Shown here piece after piece: positions 40,610 through 49,065 of a DNA stretch of 64,000 bases. The position numbers and the translations under genes are program-made. How positions within the stretch are numbered: the stretch's first letter is position 1; every line of letters starts with the position of its first letter. This stretch comes from Lentilactobacillus kisonensis DSM 19906 = JCM 15041. Lineage in GTDB: Bacteria > Bacillota > Bacilli > Lactobacillales > Lactobacillaceae. Location: assembly GCF_001434135.1 (NCBI RefSeq), contig NZ_AZEB01000008.1, positions 53,589-117,588 on the forward strand, read 5' to 3'. The notes below the pieces were generated by a model. That model had not been told where the DNA came from and searched no databases. It saw only the letters and a program-made list of their open reading frames with translations.

Positions 40610-41371
40610 TCAAAAAAAGTGCAAGGCAATCGCAACGCCAAAGCCTAGCGCACACGCACTAATCAACGCTTCGATTCCCCTTGCCGGACCACTGATTAAG
40701 TTACCAGATAATGCATCTCGAACCGCATTAGTTAGCGGAATTCCCGGCACAAGTGGCATTAATGCCCCAATGATGATGTCATCAGCTTGGATACCTAGGC
40801 CCAGCTTAACTGCCAGAATTGCTAAACTAGCTACGACCGTCGCAGCAATAAACTCACTTAAAAACCTAATTTGAACGTATATATTCAAGAAGTAGAGAAC
40901 CGCCCAGCCGATCATCCCAACTAAAAACGTGATCCCAAAATCCGGTAAGTTGTTTTGAAAAACAACTACCAATGAGCCACTTACAAGCCCGGCACCCAGC
41001 AATTGGACCCATAATGGGAACATCGCCACTAAGTTGTCAATGTTTTTTAAATCATCATAAAATTGGGCAATCGTAATCTTCTTCGCCTCGTATTCCCGAG
41101 ACAGCTCATTGACCTTTGCGACTTTTTCCATATCCAAAACCCGTTTGTCAATCGAGCCAACTTGAGCTCCGACATCCGCTACCCCGCCGGAAACAATAAT
41201 GCCGGTTAATGTCGCATAAATATTAGCATCCGCCAAACCAGCATTCCTGGCAATTCGAAGTACCGTATTATTAACCCTGGTCATTTCAGAACCGGACTCA
41301 ATCATAATTGTTCCAGCAAGAACACAGGTATCGATTACGAGATGATCGTAATTTTTTTGTTGATCAGCCAT
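40610..41371 (-). CDS. Threonine/serine exporter family, DUF1212 (ThrE N-domain) subunit
   Basis: The 253-residue product has the conserved soluble N-part (CVLAGTIMIESGSEMTRVNNTVLRIA...) and then about five membrane segments with PLVPGIPLTNAVRDALSG. It is intact and pairs with the downstream DUF3815 gene. A second copy of the pair occurs at 57,984-59,230, where this subunit is interrupted. Confidence 0.86.
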   Translation of the reverse strand: MADQQKNYDHLVIDTCVLAGTIMIESGSEMTRVNNTVLRIARNAGLADANIYATLTGIIVSGGVADVGAQVGSIDKRVLDMEKVAKVNELSREYEAKKITIAQFYDDLKNIDNLVAMFPLWVQLLGAGLVSGSLVVVFQNNLPDFGITFLVGMIGWAVLYFLNIYVQIRFLSEFIAATVVASLAILAVKLGLGIQADDIIIGALMPLVPGIPLTNAVRDALSGNLISGPARGIEALISACALGFGVAIALHFF

Positions 41372-41478
41372 TTACTCACCTCTTACACAAACTAAGCGTG
41401 GACGAGGAAAAGTTCTTAGTCCACACTTTATTGGCAAAAAATTAAACCTCGGATGACTCGTTTGATCGTATTTTGATT

Positions 41479-41570
41479 GGAAGCTTGCGCATAAGCATCT
41501 TTAACAAGAGTCCCAAGCCCGGGGATACATTTTGAGTTTACATGGATCCAGTCTTTTAGGCTTCACAGAA
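41479..41570 (-). repeat. Partial GTGAGCGG element plus linker, copy 2b
   Basis: 41479-41524 matches the outer half of a minus-orientation element (GCATAAGCATCTTTAAC, CCAAGCCCGGGGA). 41537-41570 is a linker (ACATGGATCC, TCTTTTAGGCTTCACAGAAT) also found, inverted, at 51249-51283 beside another copy. It forms one block with copy 2a. Confidence 0.65.
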
Positions 41571-41692
41571 TAGGACCGCTCCGCAAAGCAGAAAGCTGCA
41601 CCTAAGCTAACTCGATCAAAAATCCCAAGCCCAGGGATTTCCGATCGAGTCAACTTAGGCTCCGCTTTCTAAGCGCTTTGCTCCGCTCACTT
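41571..41692 (-). repeat. GTGAGCGG palindromic element, copy 2a (end of DtxR-family gene)
   Basis: A full 122-nt copy starts on the minus strand directly at the TAA stop of the DtxR-family gene (AAGTAAGTGAGCGGAGC) and ends GCGGAGCGGTCCTA. The arms pair nearly end to end (CGATCGAGT/ACTCGATC near the centre). Confidence 0.9.
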
Positions 41693-42338
41693 ACTTTACA
41701 AACACATAATGCGCCGTCTTATACCCAATCACCAACCGCTTCTTATCAGTTAAATTGTCAACTGTAACCGATCCTTCAAAGGGGTCATGGGAGATTATCT
41801 TTAACTGATCGCCTATATCCAGCTTAATATCCCCCAATAGCGTCAACAAATCGTGGTTATCAATGAACCGGTTCACTACTACCGTTTCGCCATCCTTTGC
41901 TTCCGTTAAGATTTTATCATGATCCTTAGCATAATGACCATTCCTGTCGGGGATTACCCCACCATGTGGGCATCGTTTTGGATGACCTAAGAAGTCGTCT
42001 AGATGATCAATCATTTTATCACTTGTGACGTGCTCTAGCCTTTCAGCCTCATCGTGGACATCTGGTAAGTCGAAATGCAATGTGTTGGTCAAAAAGACTT
42101 CCCAGATTCGGTGTTTTCTCACCAACTCCTCGGCGTATTTCATTCCCGTAGCTGTCAACCTGACGCCTGAATATGGTTCATGTTCCACTAACTTCTCATC
42201 GACCATTTTATTAACCATCTCAGTGACTGAACCCGCAGCAATATTTAAACTAATCGCAATTTGTTTATTGCTAACAAGCTTGTTGGCGCCACCTAACTCA
42301 AAAATTATTTTTAAATAGTCTTCCTTCATTGGGGTCAT
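41691..42338 (-). CDS. DtxR/MntR-family metal-dependent regulator
   Basis: The 215-residue product has the winged helix (MKEDYLKIIFELGGANKLVSNKQIAISLNIAAGSVTEMVNKMVDEKLVEH), the dimerisation/metal-binding domain (HRIWEVFLTNTLHFDLPDVHDEAERLEHVTSDKMIDHLDDFLGHPKRCPHG) and a C-terminal FeoA/SH3-like domain. It lies 20 nt downstream of a CDF exporter, suggesting metal homeostasis; Mn, Fe or Zn cannot be decided. Its stop codon adjoins a GTGAGCGG element. Confidence 0.9.
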   Translation of the reverse strand: MTPMKEDYLKIIFELGGANKLVSNKQIAISLNIAAGSVTEMVNKMVDEKLVEHEPYSGVRLTATGMKYAEELVRKHRIWEVFLTNTLHFDLPDVHDEAERLEHVTSDKMIDHLDDFLGHPKRCPHGGVIPDRNGHYAKDHDKILTEAKDGETVVVNRFIDNHDLLTLLGDIKLDIGDQLKIISHDPFEGSVTVDNLTDKKRLVIGYKTAHYVFVK

Positions 42339-42358
42339 TTGTGCCGTAATCTCCTATT

Positions 42359-43264
42359 TTATGGAATATCATTGCCGCGATCGTAAATAATATCTTCATC
42401 CTCACCGCGAGTCGTCTCAGCTTGAATGGTTACGTGGCAAACGTGATATTTATTTTTCAAAACTTTGGTAATTTCTAAATAAATTGGTTCTGCTTCGCTA
42501 ATTTTCATATCATGCATATTAACGTGAGCCGAAAAAATAATATTATTCTCGTCAATCGACCAAGCATGGACGTGATGAACACTAAACACCCCGTCAATCT
42601 GGAGTAAATCGTGCTTAATCGCCTCATAGTCAATATTTGGTGCTCCTTGCATCAATATTCTAGCGGTTTGGCGAACAATCGGAACGGCTTCATAAATAAT
42701 ATACAGGGCAACCAAGATCGTGACAATTGGATCTACAAGTGTCCAATTATATAAATCAATTAAAACACCACCGACAATAATCGCAATTGACGATAACGCA
42801 TCGCTCATAATATGTAAATAAGTCGCTCGCATATTTAAATTGCTCTTTGACCCAGCATTTAGCAGGTATGCCGACAATAAATTGGCAACTAGCCCAATTA
42901 CTGCAATCGCTAACATTAAATTACCATCTATCGGCTGAGGATTACTAATTCGCTTAATGGCTTCAATCATCAAGAAAACACAGATTAACCCTAGTGCAAT
43001 TGCATTTAAGAAGGCCGTAATGATCTCAGCTCGTTTATAGCCAAAAGTATTGCGGGCGTTCTGTCGGCGCTTGCTAATCCGACTAGCAACATAGCTGAAA
43101 ACAATCGAAAATGAGTCCCCTAGATTATGAAACGCATCAGATATTAACGACAAGCTTCCTGATAGAATGCCACCCACAAACTCGGCAATCGTGATAACAA
43201 CATTCAGTACCGTAACCCAGAAAAAACGGTTACCGCCTACTTCTTCGTGATTATGATTATCCAT
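42359..43264 (-). CDS. Cation diffusion facilitator (CzcD/ZitB-like)
   Basis: Proton-driven efflux of divalent metal ions. The 301-residue protein has six membrane segments with the HxxxD metal site in TM2 (H46, D50) and TM5 (H151, D155), typical of zinc transporters, and a C-terminal cytoplasmic domain. The ATG at 43264 follows TTGGAGTG. It is probably co-transcribed with the DtxR-family gene, which could control it. Confidence 0.9.
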   Translation of the reverse strand: MDNHNHEEVGGNRFFWVTVLNVVITIAEFVGGILSGSLSLISDAFHNLGDSFSIVFSYVASRISKRRQNARNTFGYKRAEIITAFLNAIALGLICVFLMIEAIKRISNPQPIDGNLMLAIAVIGLVANLLSAYLLNAGSKSNLNMRATYLHIMSDALSSIAIIVGGVLIDLYNWTLVDPIVTILVALYIIYEAVPIVRQTARILMQGAPNIDYEAIKHDLLQIDGVFSVHHVHAWSIDENNIIFSAHVNMHDMKISEAEPIYLEITKVLKNKYHVCHVTIQAETTRGEDEDIIYDRGNDIP

Positions 43265-43380
43265 AAACCAATCACTCCAATCTAGGTCTATTATCACATT
43301 ACTGCGCCATTAATTCCATAGCCGTTCAACATTTTTGTTAGGCAAACAGAGATATGAAACTCCAAAGCTTCCTAAAATGC

Positions 43381-43413
43381 AAAAAAGCCGCGACAAACAA
43401 AGTTCATCGCGGC
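43381..43413 (-). terminator. Terminator upstream of the CDF gene
   Basis: On the minus strand GCCGCGA/TCGCGGC with a 13-nt loop is followed by six T residues. It ends transcription from the genes at 43.7-44.3 kb before the CDF operon. Confidence 0.85.
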
Positions 43414-43658
43414 CCTCAGAGAGGCATCGGCATCCTATTGGTTTTAATCAAATTTCATTTCGTTCATACTCGAATACTGATCCAATTTAAAATTGGATAC
43501 TCAAAGTGCTTCTATTCGCACGATGGAACTCTTTTTTGTCATATCACTTGTGCAATCTAACAGTTATACAAACGACAATCTAATTAATTACTACATAGGA
43601 TGCCAATACCCTCTATGCATAGAATATCATTGGATTATCAATTTAACAATCGTTTTGC
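43414..43658. other. Non-coding stretch with a perfect 19-nt palindrome
   Basis: No gene was recognised. 43480-43498 is a perfect palindrome centred on one A (ATCCAATTT/AAATTGGAT), of operator type. Either it belongs to the 3' end of the upstream transcript or it marks an unannotated regulated start. Confidence 0.45.
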
Positions 43659-43880
43659 CTAGATATTACAACGTTTAATTAGCTGATTAACATCATCGAT
43701 TGATGACCCATTTTGAATAAAACAGTGAACTAGGTCTAACCAATACATATCCGTATCATCAAGCAGTGGTTCGGCCGACAAGCGCGGCTTGGTTGGCACC
43801 AGGCCATTATTTATGTAGTTACAGATAACATCTGGCCGACTATTAATTTGCTTAGCCGATTCAGCTAAAGTGAGTTTCAT
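43659..43880 (-). CDS. Small MerR/excisionase-like helix-turn-helix protein
   Basis: The 73-residue product (MKLTLAESAKQINSRPDVICNYINNGLVPTKPR...) has a MerR-type helix-turn-helix with wing-like continuation and no effector domain. AGGAGAACGG precedes the ATG. Its target is unknown; it follows the 131-residue gene by 37 nt in the same direction. Confidence 0.6.
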   Translation of the reverse strand: MKLTLAESAKQINSRPDVICNYINNGLVPTKPRLSAEPLLDDTDMYWLDLVHCFIQNGSSIDDVNQLIKRCNI

Positions 43881-43917
43881 AATCCGTTCTCCTGAAATTT
43901 AAAAATTTATAATCATC

Positions 43918-44313
43918 CTACTCAACCATTCTCCAAGCACCCTCGTTAGCTTTAGAGATTTGGTTAATGAAATGTAAAATTGAAGCTGCGCGGTCTTTAT
44001 CATGATCAACCAATAAATTCAGCCCTTTGCCAGTCATCATCGGCTCGCTTAAAGAAAACTGCTCACCCTTCTTATCACCGGTCGAAAAAGCCATTACCGT
44101 GTGCCCATCTTCAATTTCGGTAATAATAAAAAACATGCTAAAGTCATCATTATCTTTCATATAAGCCGGCATTGCCCAGATCCCATCACTAATTTGAATC
44201 AACTCTTCATTATCAAACCGGTAATCGCGGTGATTCTTATCATTAACGGGCTTATCCAGTACAAACAGCATTTTGTTAAAGACCGGATCACCTAATTTAA
44301 TATTATCTTCCAT
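43918..44313 (-). CDS. Hypothetical protein, 131 residues
   Basis: I do not recognise the family. The product is soluble and acidic (MEDNIKLGDPVFNKMLFVLD...GAWRMVE) with mixed alpha/beta composition and no signal peptide. AAAGGGGATT precedes the ATG. It lies between a small helix-turn-helix gene and a shortened GTGAGCGG element. Confidence 0.65.
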   Translation of the reverse strand: MEDNIKLGDPVFNKMLFVLDKPVNDKNHRDYRFDNEELIQISDGIWAMPAYMKDNDDFSMFFIITEIEDGHTVMAFSTGDKKGEQFSLSEPMMTGKGLNLLVDHDKDRAASILHFINQISKANEGAWRMVE

Positions 44314-44393
44314 ATTAATCCCCTTTAATTACTTATAGAATCGTGCAAGAACCATCTTACTTGGAATTGATTATTTCTGCAAGGTTAAATCCA

Positions 44394-44462
44394 AGAGTGC
44401 GAAACCAAGCGATTAGAAAGCGGAGCCTAACTTAGGTGCAGCTTTCTGCTTGGTGTAGCACG
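44394..44462 (+). repeat. Internally deleted GTGAGCGG element, copy 3
   Basis: About 69 nt join the two outer arms (AGAGTGCGAAACCAAGCG, TTAGAAAGCGGAGCCTAA and CTTAGGTGCAGCTTTC, GCTTGGTGTAGCA) without the central hairpin. The arm termini still face the gene at 43,918-44,313. It shows that the outer arms and the centre can be lost separately. Confidence 0.75.
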
Positions 44463-44533
44463 TTTCCGCAATGTCGCCAAAGAGATGTTTGAAAAGCAGC
44501 TTACCACCAGCTCCTGCTTTACACCCCCAACTT

Positions 44534-45040
44534 CTACTCCTCAATTTTAACGGTATGACCAATTTCACGTTGCGTATCCGTTGTCCATCCCATCACAAGT
44601 CCAAGGATCCCAAAACCAATTGTAACTAACGATGTCCAACCATTAATTCTACCAAGCACCCCATAAAAGACAATTCCTTCAACAGCTCCAACCCAGGCAC
44701 CATGGATAATTGCTTGACGAACGGCACTCGGATACTCAACAGCCGCCACTTCGCGATAATTCAACTTTAACCGTGAAATTTTATGCATCACGTACAAACT
44801 AACTCCTCCGTAACCAATAACGAGGTTCGCAAACGCAAACATGATAAACATTGATCGATTGAGTAACCTATCAGGAAGAAACGGAATAACTAAGCTTGTT
44901 AATAGCACATAAAGCCTCAGATACACGAACGCATTCAAAGCTAATTGATTAACTTTTTTAATATTCCGCTCATCCAATACACCTCTAATCCCGAAAAAGT
45001 ATCTCATTATTTTAATCATAACGTTTTCTTTAATTCTCAT
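44534..45040 (-). CDS. DUF3278-like membrane protein
   Basis: The 168-residue product has four hydrophobic segments (about 40-57, 63-82, 108-125 and 133-150). Such proteins are encoded beside small XRE regulators in lactobacilli and bacilli, as here, and their role is unknown. The start overlaps the XRE gene by 11 nt, with GGAAGGTGG in that gene acting as ribosome binding site. Confidence 0.7.
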   Translation of the reverse strand: MRIKENVMIKIMRYFFGIRGVLDERNIKKVNQLALNAFVYLRLYVLLTSLVIPFLPDRLLNRSMFIMFAFANLVIGYGGVSLYVMHKISRLKLNYREVAAVEYPSAVRQAIIHGAWVGAVEGIVFYGVLGRINGWTSLVTIGFGILGLVMGWTTDTQREIGHTVKIEE

Positions 45041-45230
45041 CAGCCACCTTCCAAAATAACGTGTTTAAATCGGTCTCCAACACTTCTGCTAATTGAATGC
45101 AGAGCTTTAGCGATGGATTATACTTGCCATTTTCAATTAAATTAATGGTTTGCCTGGCCACACCAATTTTTTCAGCCAGGGCAAATTGAGACAATCCTTG
45201 TTTTTTTCGATATTGTTTGACCCTGTTCAA
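45030..45230 (-). CDS. Small XRE-family transcriptional regulator (YozG-like)
   Basis: The 66-residue product is one helix-turn-helix domain (MNRVKQYRKKQGLSQFALAEKIGVARQTINLIENGKYNPSLKLCIQLAEVLETDLNTLFW). It is coupled to the DUF3278-like gene by an 11-nt overlap, a common two-gene cassette. It probably autoregulates through the dyad at 45302-45319. Confidence 0.92.
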   Translation of the reverse strand: MNRVKQYRKKQGLSQFALAEKIGVARQTINLIENGKYNPSLKLCIQLAEVLETDLNTLFWKVADEN

Positions 45231-45301
45231 ACCAGTCGATCTCCCCTCAACAATGGCAGTTCATTGCCAGCAATTGCACTTTAACGAATTTTTTCTCAAT
45301 A

Positions 45302-45319
45302 TGTCAATTATATATGACA
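45302..45319. promoter_or_regulatory. Dyad operator candidate upstream of the XRE cassette
   Basis: TGTCA-8-TGACA with AT-rich spacer (TGTCAATTATATATGACA). On the minus strand it contains TATAAT and TTGACA, so the dyad overlaps promoter elements 70-90 nt upstream of the XRE gene. Confidence 0.6.
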
Positions 45320-45350
45320 AAAAAGGAACTGGAAATAAATTCCAGTTCCT
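45317..45350 (-). terminator. Terminator downstream of GNAT gene
   Basis: On the minus strand AGGAACTGGAA/TTCCAGTTCCT with a 5-nt loop is followed by TTTTTTG, 15 nt after the GNAT stop. The T-run merges with the XRE operator dyad. Confidence 0.9.
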
Positions 45351-45364
45351 GTAACTTATTTTTA

Positions 45365-45955
45365 TTAAACTGATAATAAGCTCTGTTCCTTCACTGCTTT
45401 TTGCATGTGATCATACAAATGGTCGCCAATCACATTGGTCCCCACAGTTTTGAACCCTTTTCGCTCGTATAACTTCTTTGCTTCGGGATTTTCGAAATCA
45501 ACGTTCAAACCGATCACCGACTTGCCATCATTCATTGCCATTCGAGGGACGGCCGCTAGCAACTTGCTGCCAATTCCATGGCCCTGATAATTCGGGTCCA
45601 CGGCAATCGAATCCAGATACCACTCATCAGAATGGGTTTCGGAGTCAGGAATATACGGTTCTTTAAAATCGGCACTCTTCTTTGATAAATTAATTAGAAC
45701 CTTGTTGATATCGTCCTCATTTTCGCTGGGGTAGCCAAACACAACCCCAACAACTTGACCATCGGCCTCGGCCACCACGGTGGATGCTTTACGTGACAGA
45801 TAAGTTTCTGTCTGGTAAGCCCTCGTGATGACCTTGGCTAATCCAGGTTCGGGAACGTCGTCTAATTCATCAAGTTCCATTTCATCAAAAATAATATCAA
45901 TTAACGGGGCTATCTGGCCGGCGTCATCTTGCTGTGCTTCTCTAACGGTTATCAA
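45365..45955 (-). CDS. GNAT-family acetyltransferase (TTG start)
   Basis: The product has the acetyl-CoA motif (WYLDSIAVDPNYQGHGIGSKLLAAVPRMA) and the C-terminal NPEAKKLYERKGFK of GNAT enzymes; substrate unknown. The frame is open to 46075 but enters a repeat element. I choose the TTG at 45955, 7 nt after AGGAGG, giving 196 residues starting MITVREAQQDDAGQ. Three tandem repeat elements lie upstream. Confidence 0.85.
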   Translation of the reverse strand: MITVREAQQDDAGQIAPLIDIIFDEMELDELDDVPEPGLAKVITRAYQTETYLSRKASTVVAEADGQVVGVVFGYPSENEDDINKVLINLSKKSADFKEPYIPDSETHSDEWYLDSIAVDPNYQGHGIGSKLLAAVPRMAMNDGKSVIGLNVDFENPEAKKLYERKGFKTVGTNVIGDHLYDHMQKAVKEQSLLSV

Positions 45956-46027
45956 AAAAATCCTCCTAGTTTGTAAGCAATGCATTGTGTTACATAATAT
46001 ACTACTGAAGTTTTCATGGGTTGTCAA

Positions 46028-46150
46028 AAGTGAGCGGAGCAAAGCGGTTAGAAAGCGGAGCCTAAGTTGACTCATTCAGGAATCCCTGGGCTTGGGATTT
46101 TTGAATGAGTTAGCTTAGGTGCAGCTTTCTGCTTTGTGCAGCGGTCCTAT
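46028..46150 (+). repeat. GTGAGCGG palindromic element, copy 4a
   Basis: Starts AAGTGAGCGGAGCAAAGCGG and ends GTGCAGCGGTCCTAT; central stem GACTCATTCA.../...TGAATGAGT. It is the gene-proximal unit of a tandem array upstream of the GNAT gene. Confidence 0.92.
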
Positions 46151-46152
46151 AA

Positions 46153-46276
46153 CAGTGAGCGGAGCAAAGCGGTTAGAAAATGGCGCATAAGTCTCCTCTG
46201 ACAGAAATCCCTGGTTTTGGGGGATTTTTGTCAGAGGTGCTTATGCAGAAGTTTCTGCTTTGCGCAGCGGTCCTAA
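46153..46276 (+). repeat. GTGAGCGG palindromic element, copy 4b
   Basis: Second unit of the array, starting CAGTGAGCGGAGCAAAGCGG and ending GCGCAGCGGTCCTAA; central stem CTCCTCTGACA/TGTCAGAGG. The centre differs from copy 4a but compensating changes keep both arms complementary. Confidence 0.92.
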
Positions 46277-46279
46277 TAT

Positions 46280-46425
46280 AAGTGAGCAGAGTCAGGCGCT
46301 TTGAAACCGGAGTGTAAGTCTCCTCCGAGGGAAATTCCCGGTTCTGGAATTTTTCTCGGAGGTGCTTACATGCAGGTTTCTGCCTGACGCAGCTGTCCTA
46401 AAACAGTGAGCGGAGCAATGCAATC
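46280..46425 (+). repeat. GTGAGCGG palindromic element, copy 4c, plus truncated left end 4d
   Basis: Copy 4c (46280-46402) is almost identical to copy 1 in the lysP leader. It is followed by a fourth left end, CAGTGAGCGGAGCAATGC (46403-46425), which stops abruptly. The array points away from the DUF1003 gene and toward the GNAT gene. Confidence 0.9.
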
Positions 46426-46495
46426 TTACTTCATGTATCCTAGTCAATCAGTTGTAAATTAGAAAGGCATTTAACCTATTACCACCTCAAAAATC

Positions 46496-47281
46496 TCATT
46501 TTTCACGATCCCTTTCATCATCATGCAACACATTTTCACTTAACCCACTTTTAACATTCCCCGGTTGATTACGCTGAATCAAATCAAGTTCCGTTCTAAT
46601 TTGTCCCAAAATCTCGATTTCTAGTTTTTGAATTTCCAACGAATGTGGTAACTGGTTTTGGGTTAAGTTGTCTAACTTGGCATGGAGAATTCGTAATTCA
46701 TGCTCCGATTTTTGGTTAACATGATAGTCGTTTTCAGAATTCATTCGGTCACGGTCACTGGCACGATTCTGACTCATCATGATAATTGGGGCCTGAATTG
46801 CCGCGATACAACTTAATGCTAAGTTAAGTAAAATGAATGGAAACGGATCAAAGTGCATGCCAAATAACTGTAAGCCATTAATTAGCATCCAGGCAATCAA
46901 CACAAACGTAAAAATACCAATAAATCCCCAGCTACCACCAAATCGCGCAACTGCGTCTGAAACCTTCTGCCCAAAGGTTAAACTCTTTGCCAAATTATCG
47001 TTGACATCGACAATATCGTAATCATCACTTTGCATTGCCTTAGTCAGTCGATGGTTAATCTTTTTTGTCTGCTTAACATCAGAATTAATCATCCCATCAA
47101 CTCGCATTAACTGATATTTTAATAAATCGTGATCACAAATAAAATCAGTCACCTTAGCAGTCGGGTGATCACCCTTAATCAAATTTCGAATTGCTGGTTC
47201 CAAGTCTTTTAAATAACGACCATCAATTTCCATGTGCCGTTGATGGTCGATAAAGCAAATTGCTGTCGTTTCTTCAACCAT
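46496..47281 (-). CDS. DUF1003 family membrane protein
   Basis: The 261-residue product contains the DUF1003 core: FGQKVSDAVARFGGSWGFIGIFTFVLIAWM, then FDPFPFILLNLALSCIAAIQAPIIMMSQNR, two membrane segments, followed by a C-terminal coiled coil (about 190-240). The N-terminal part is soluble. Function unknown. CTAGGAGGGA precedes the ATG. Confidence 0.88.
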   Translation of the reverse strand: MVEETTAICFIDHQRHMEIDGRYLKDLEPAIRNLIKGDHPTAKVTDFICDHDLLKYQLMRVDGMINSDVKQTKKINHRLTKAMQSDDYDIVDVNDNLAKSLTFGQKVSDAVARFGGSWGFIGIFTFVLIAWMLINGLQLFGMHFDPFPFILLNLALSCIAAIQAPIIMMSQNRASDRDRMNSENDYHVNQKSEHELRILHAKLDNLTQNQLPHSLEIQKLEIEILGQIRTELDLIQRNQPGNVKSGLSENVLHDDERDREK

Positions 47282-47491
47282 ACTGTCCCTCCTAGTTTAA
47301 TTGTTTAGATAGATTGGAACTACAAGCATGTATACAACCCATCCCAATCTTGACAACCTAATGGAAATGTGTGCCACCGCCCACCAAAAAAACACCTTCT
47401 CAATGTATTATATCAAGAAGATGCTTTTACATATTAATTATTTTGATTATAGTCGTCAAAAACTAGTGCCTATCCAAAAGCAACGTTGTCA

Positions 47492-47668
47492 TTATGCCTT
47501 AATCAAATCAGTCTTTGTTTTTAACAATTCAGCCTTAAGTGCACGAATATGTGCTTGGACTTCCTCGTTATTTGCGGTACCCTTCATCCATGATAATACG
47601 GCTAAATTCGTTTCCATCTCAGCAATAATTTTTTGAACCGTCTGATCCGGTTCACCATTGGTAGACAT
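47492..47668 (-). CDS. Small hypothetical protein, 58 residues
   Basis: A short frame starts ATG at 47668, 9 nt behind the strong site GGAGGAG, and reads MSTNGEPDQTVQKIIAEMETN...KTDLIKA. It is predicted helical, soluble and charged, and ends TAATGA. I do not recognise a family. The binding site and clean start make it a likely gene. Confidence 0.7.
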   Translation of the reverse strand: MSTNGEPDQTVQKIIAEMETNLAVLSWMKGTANNEEVQAHIRALKAELLKTKTDLIKA

Positions 47669-47826
47669 ATCTAGTCTCCTCCTTCAATTGATGATGTAAT
47701 CATAACATGGTAAGGAGAAAAGACAACTAAAATGATGTCGCTTTCATTGAATTCTAATTAATAATTTTATTATACAATAAGTTGTTGTTACAGCAACGTT
47801 CAGTTGTACACAAGATGAGTAGGTTT

Positions 47827-48702
47827 CTAATCAAGAATCCGGGAAACGTCCTCTGGCAGTTGACTTTCAAAAGTTAGCTGCTTTTTTGAGAATGGGTCGA
47901 CAAATTCCAAATTCGTTGCGTGCAGGGCTTGCCGATCAATTCCTAGATCCATCGGCCCGCTATATAAGGCATCCCCTAGCAGTGGGTGACCAATCGCCGC
48001 AAAGTGCACCCGAATTTGATGCGTCCGCCCCGTGTGCAGAACCACTTTGACTAATGTTCTGTCGGAAAATTGACGTTCAACCCAATATTCCGTCAGGGCG
48101 CTTTTGCCCGCGTCTGAAATAATCTGACCGTAACCATTCGGGTCCTTCGCGATTGGGTGATTAATCACGCCATGCGCCGCTAACCCCTTGCCGGCCACAA
48201 CCGCCGCGTACTGTTTATAAAGCGTCTTCTTAGCTAGCATTTCATTTGCCAAACTATTTGCTAAGCCATGTTTCGCAACTAATACTAAACCACTGGTAAA
48301 CCGATCGAGCCGGGTAATAATATGGGGAACTAAATTAACAGCATGCGCGTTAACCAAATGTGCTTTCACTCGGTTGACTAACGTGTCATCCCGGTTGGCT
48401 GGACCAGGAACAACGGTTAACCCCGCCGGCTTGTTAACAACCAGCCAGTTGTCGTCTTCATAAACCACTTCAATTGGCTGATCACTAACAGCAACGTTAG
48501 GGTCACTCACCTCGTCTGGTAACACAACTTCAACCACGTCACCAGGTTCAAGCTGACTACCAGAAGCCGCTACGCCATTAATTTTAAAACTGCCACCACC
48601 AGTTTTAATGCGCTTATACATCCGATGACTAATTCCCTTAGCATTTAAAAATTTTTTCAACGTATCAGGATCATCTGATGTGCTTTTCCAAGTAAATTTC
48701 AA
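47827..48702 (-). CDS. RluA-family 23S rRNA pseudouridine synthase (TTG start)
   Basis: The product has an S4-like N-terminal domain and the catalytic HIITRLDRFTSGL motif with Asp133 in 291-residue numbering, followed by GRTHQIRVHFAAIGHPLLGD. The ATG at 48729 lies before the ribosome binding site AAAGGAG; the TTG at 48702, 6 nt after it, is a better start (MKFTWKSTS). Target uridines are not predictable. Confidence 0.9.
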   Translation of the reverse strand: MKFTWKSTSDDPDTLKKFLNAKGISHRMYKRIKTGGGSFKINGVAASGSQLEPGDVVEVVLPDEVSDPNVAVSDQPIEVVYEDDNWLVVNKPAGLTVVPGPANRDDTLVNRVKAHLVNAHAVNLVPHIITRLDRFTSGLVLVAKHGLANSLANEMLAKKTLYKQYAAVVAGKGLAAHGVINHPIAKDPNGYGQIISDAGKSALTEYWVERQFSDRTLVKVVLHTGRTHQIRVHFAAIGHPLLGDALYSGPMDLGIDRQALHATNLEFVDPFSKKQLTFESQLPEDVSRILD

Positions 48703-48885
48703 ATTTGTCTCCTTTAGGTAAATCTTCATCTGTAAAAATATTTCAAAATCATCATGTGGAAATCAATATATAAAAATATTTTTCAATTGTATACAACTGA
48801 TTTGGCGACCCGCAAATCCCCGTCACCGCTAAAACGGTTGTATGTGAACTAACCTTCATATCCAATAAGGACGGTCTATCAGCAG

Positions 48886-48913
48886 TTGACATCCCTTTTA
48901 TTACTTGTAATAT
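48886..48913 (+). promoter_or_regulatory. Promoter of nox
   Basis: TTGACA (48886-48891), 16 nt, TAATAT (48908-48913), with a dyad TACTT...AAGTA overlapping the -10. Transcription would start near 48920 and pass through repeat copy 5 before the nox start. Confidence 0.7.
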
Positions 48914-48944
48914 ATAAGTACAGGCATTGCTTGTGAATTTTTTA

Positions 48945-49065
48945 CAGGACAGCTGCACAAAGCAGAAATCTGCGTATAAGCATCTTTAACGAAAATTCCA
49001 AAACCAGGGATTCCCGTTAGAGGAGACTTACAGGCCGATTTCTAATCGCTTTGTTCCGCTCACTT
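48945..49065 (-). repeat. GTGAGCGG palindromic element, copy 5 (nox leader)
   Basis: Reads CAGGACAGCTGCACAAAGCAG at the left and TCGCTTTGTTCCGCTCACTT at the right. It ends 22 nt before the nox ATG, between promoter and ribosome binding site, so it belongs to the 5' UTR. Confidence 0.88.

Noticed and set aside
45956..46075. Extended N-terminus of the GNAT protein
   Set aside because: The extension runs into a repeat element; a TTG with AGGAGG at normal spacing is available at 45955.
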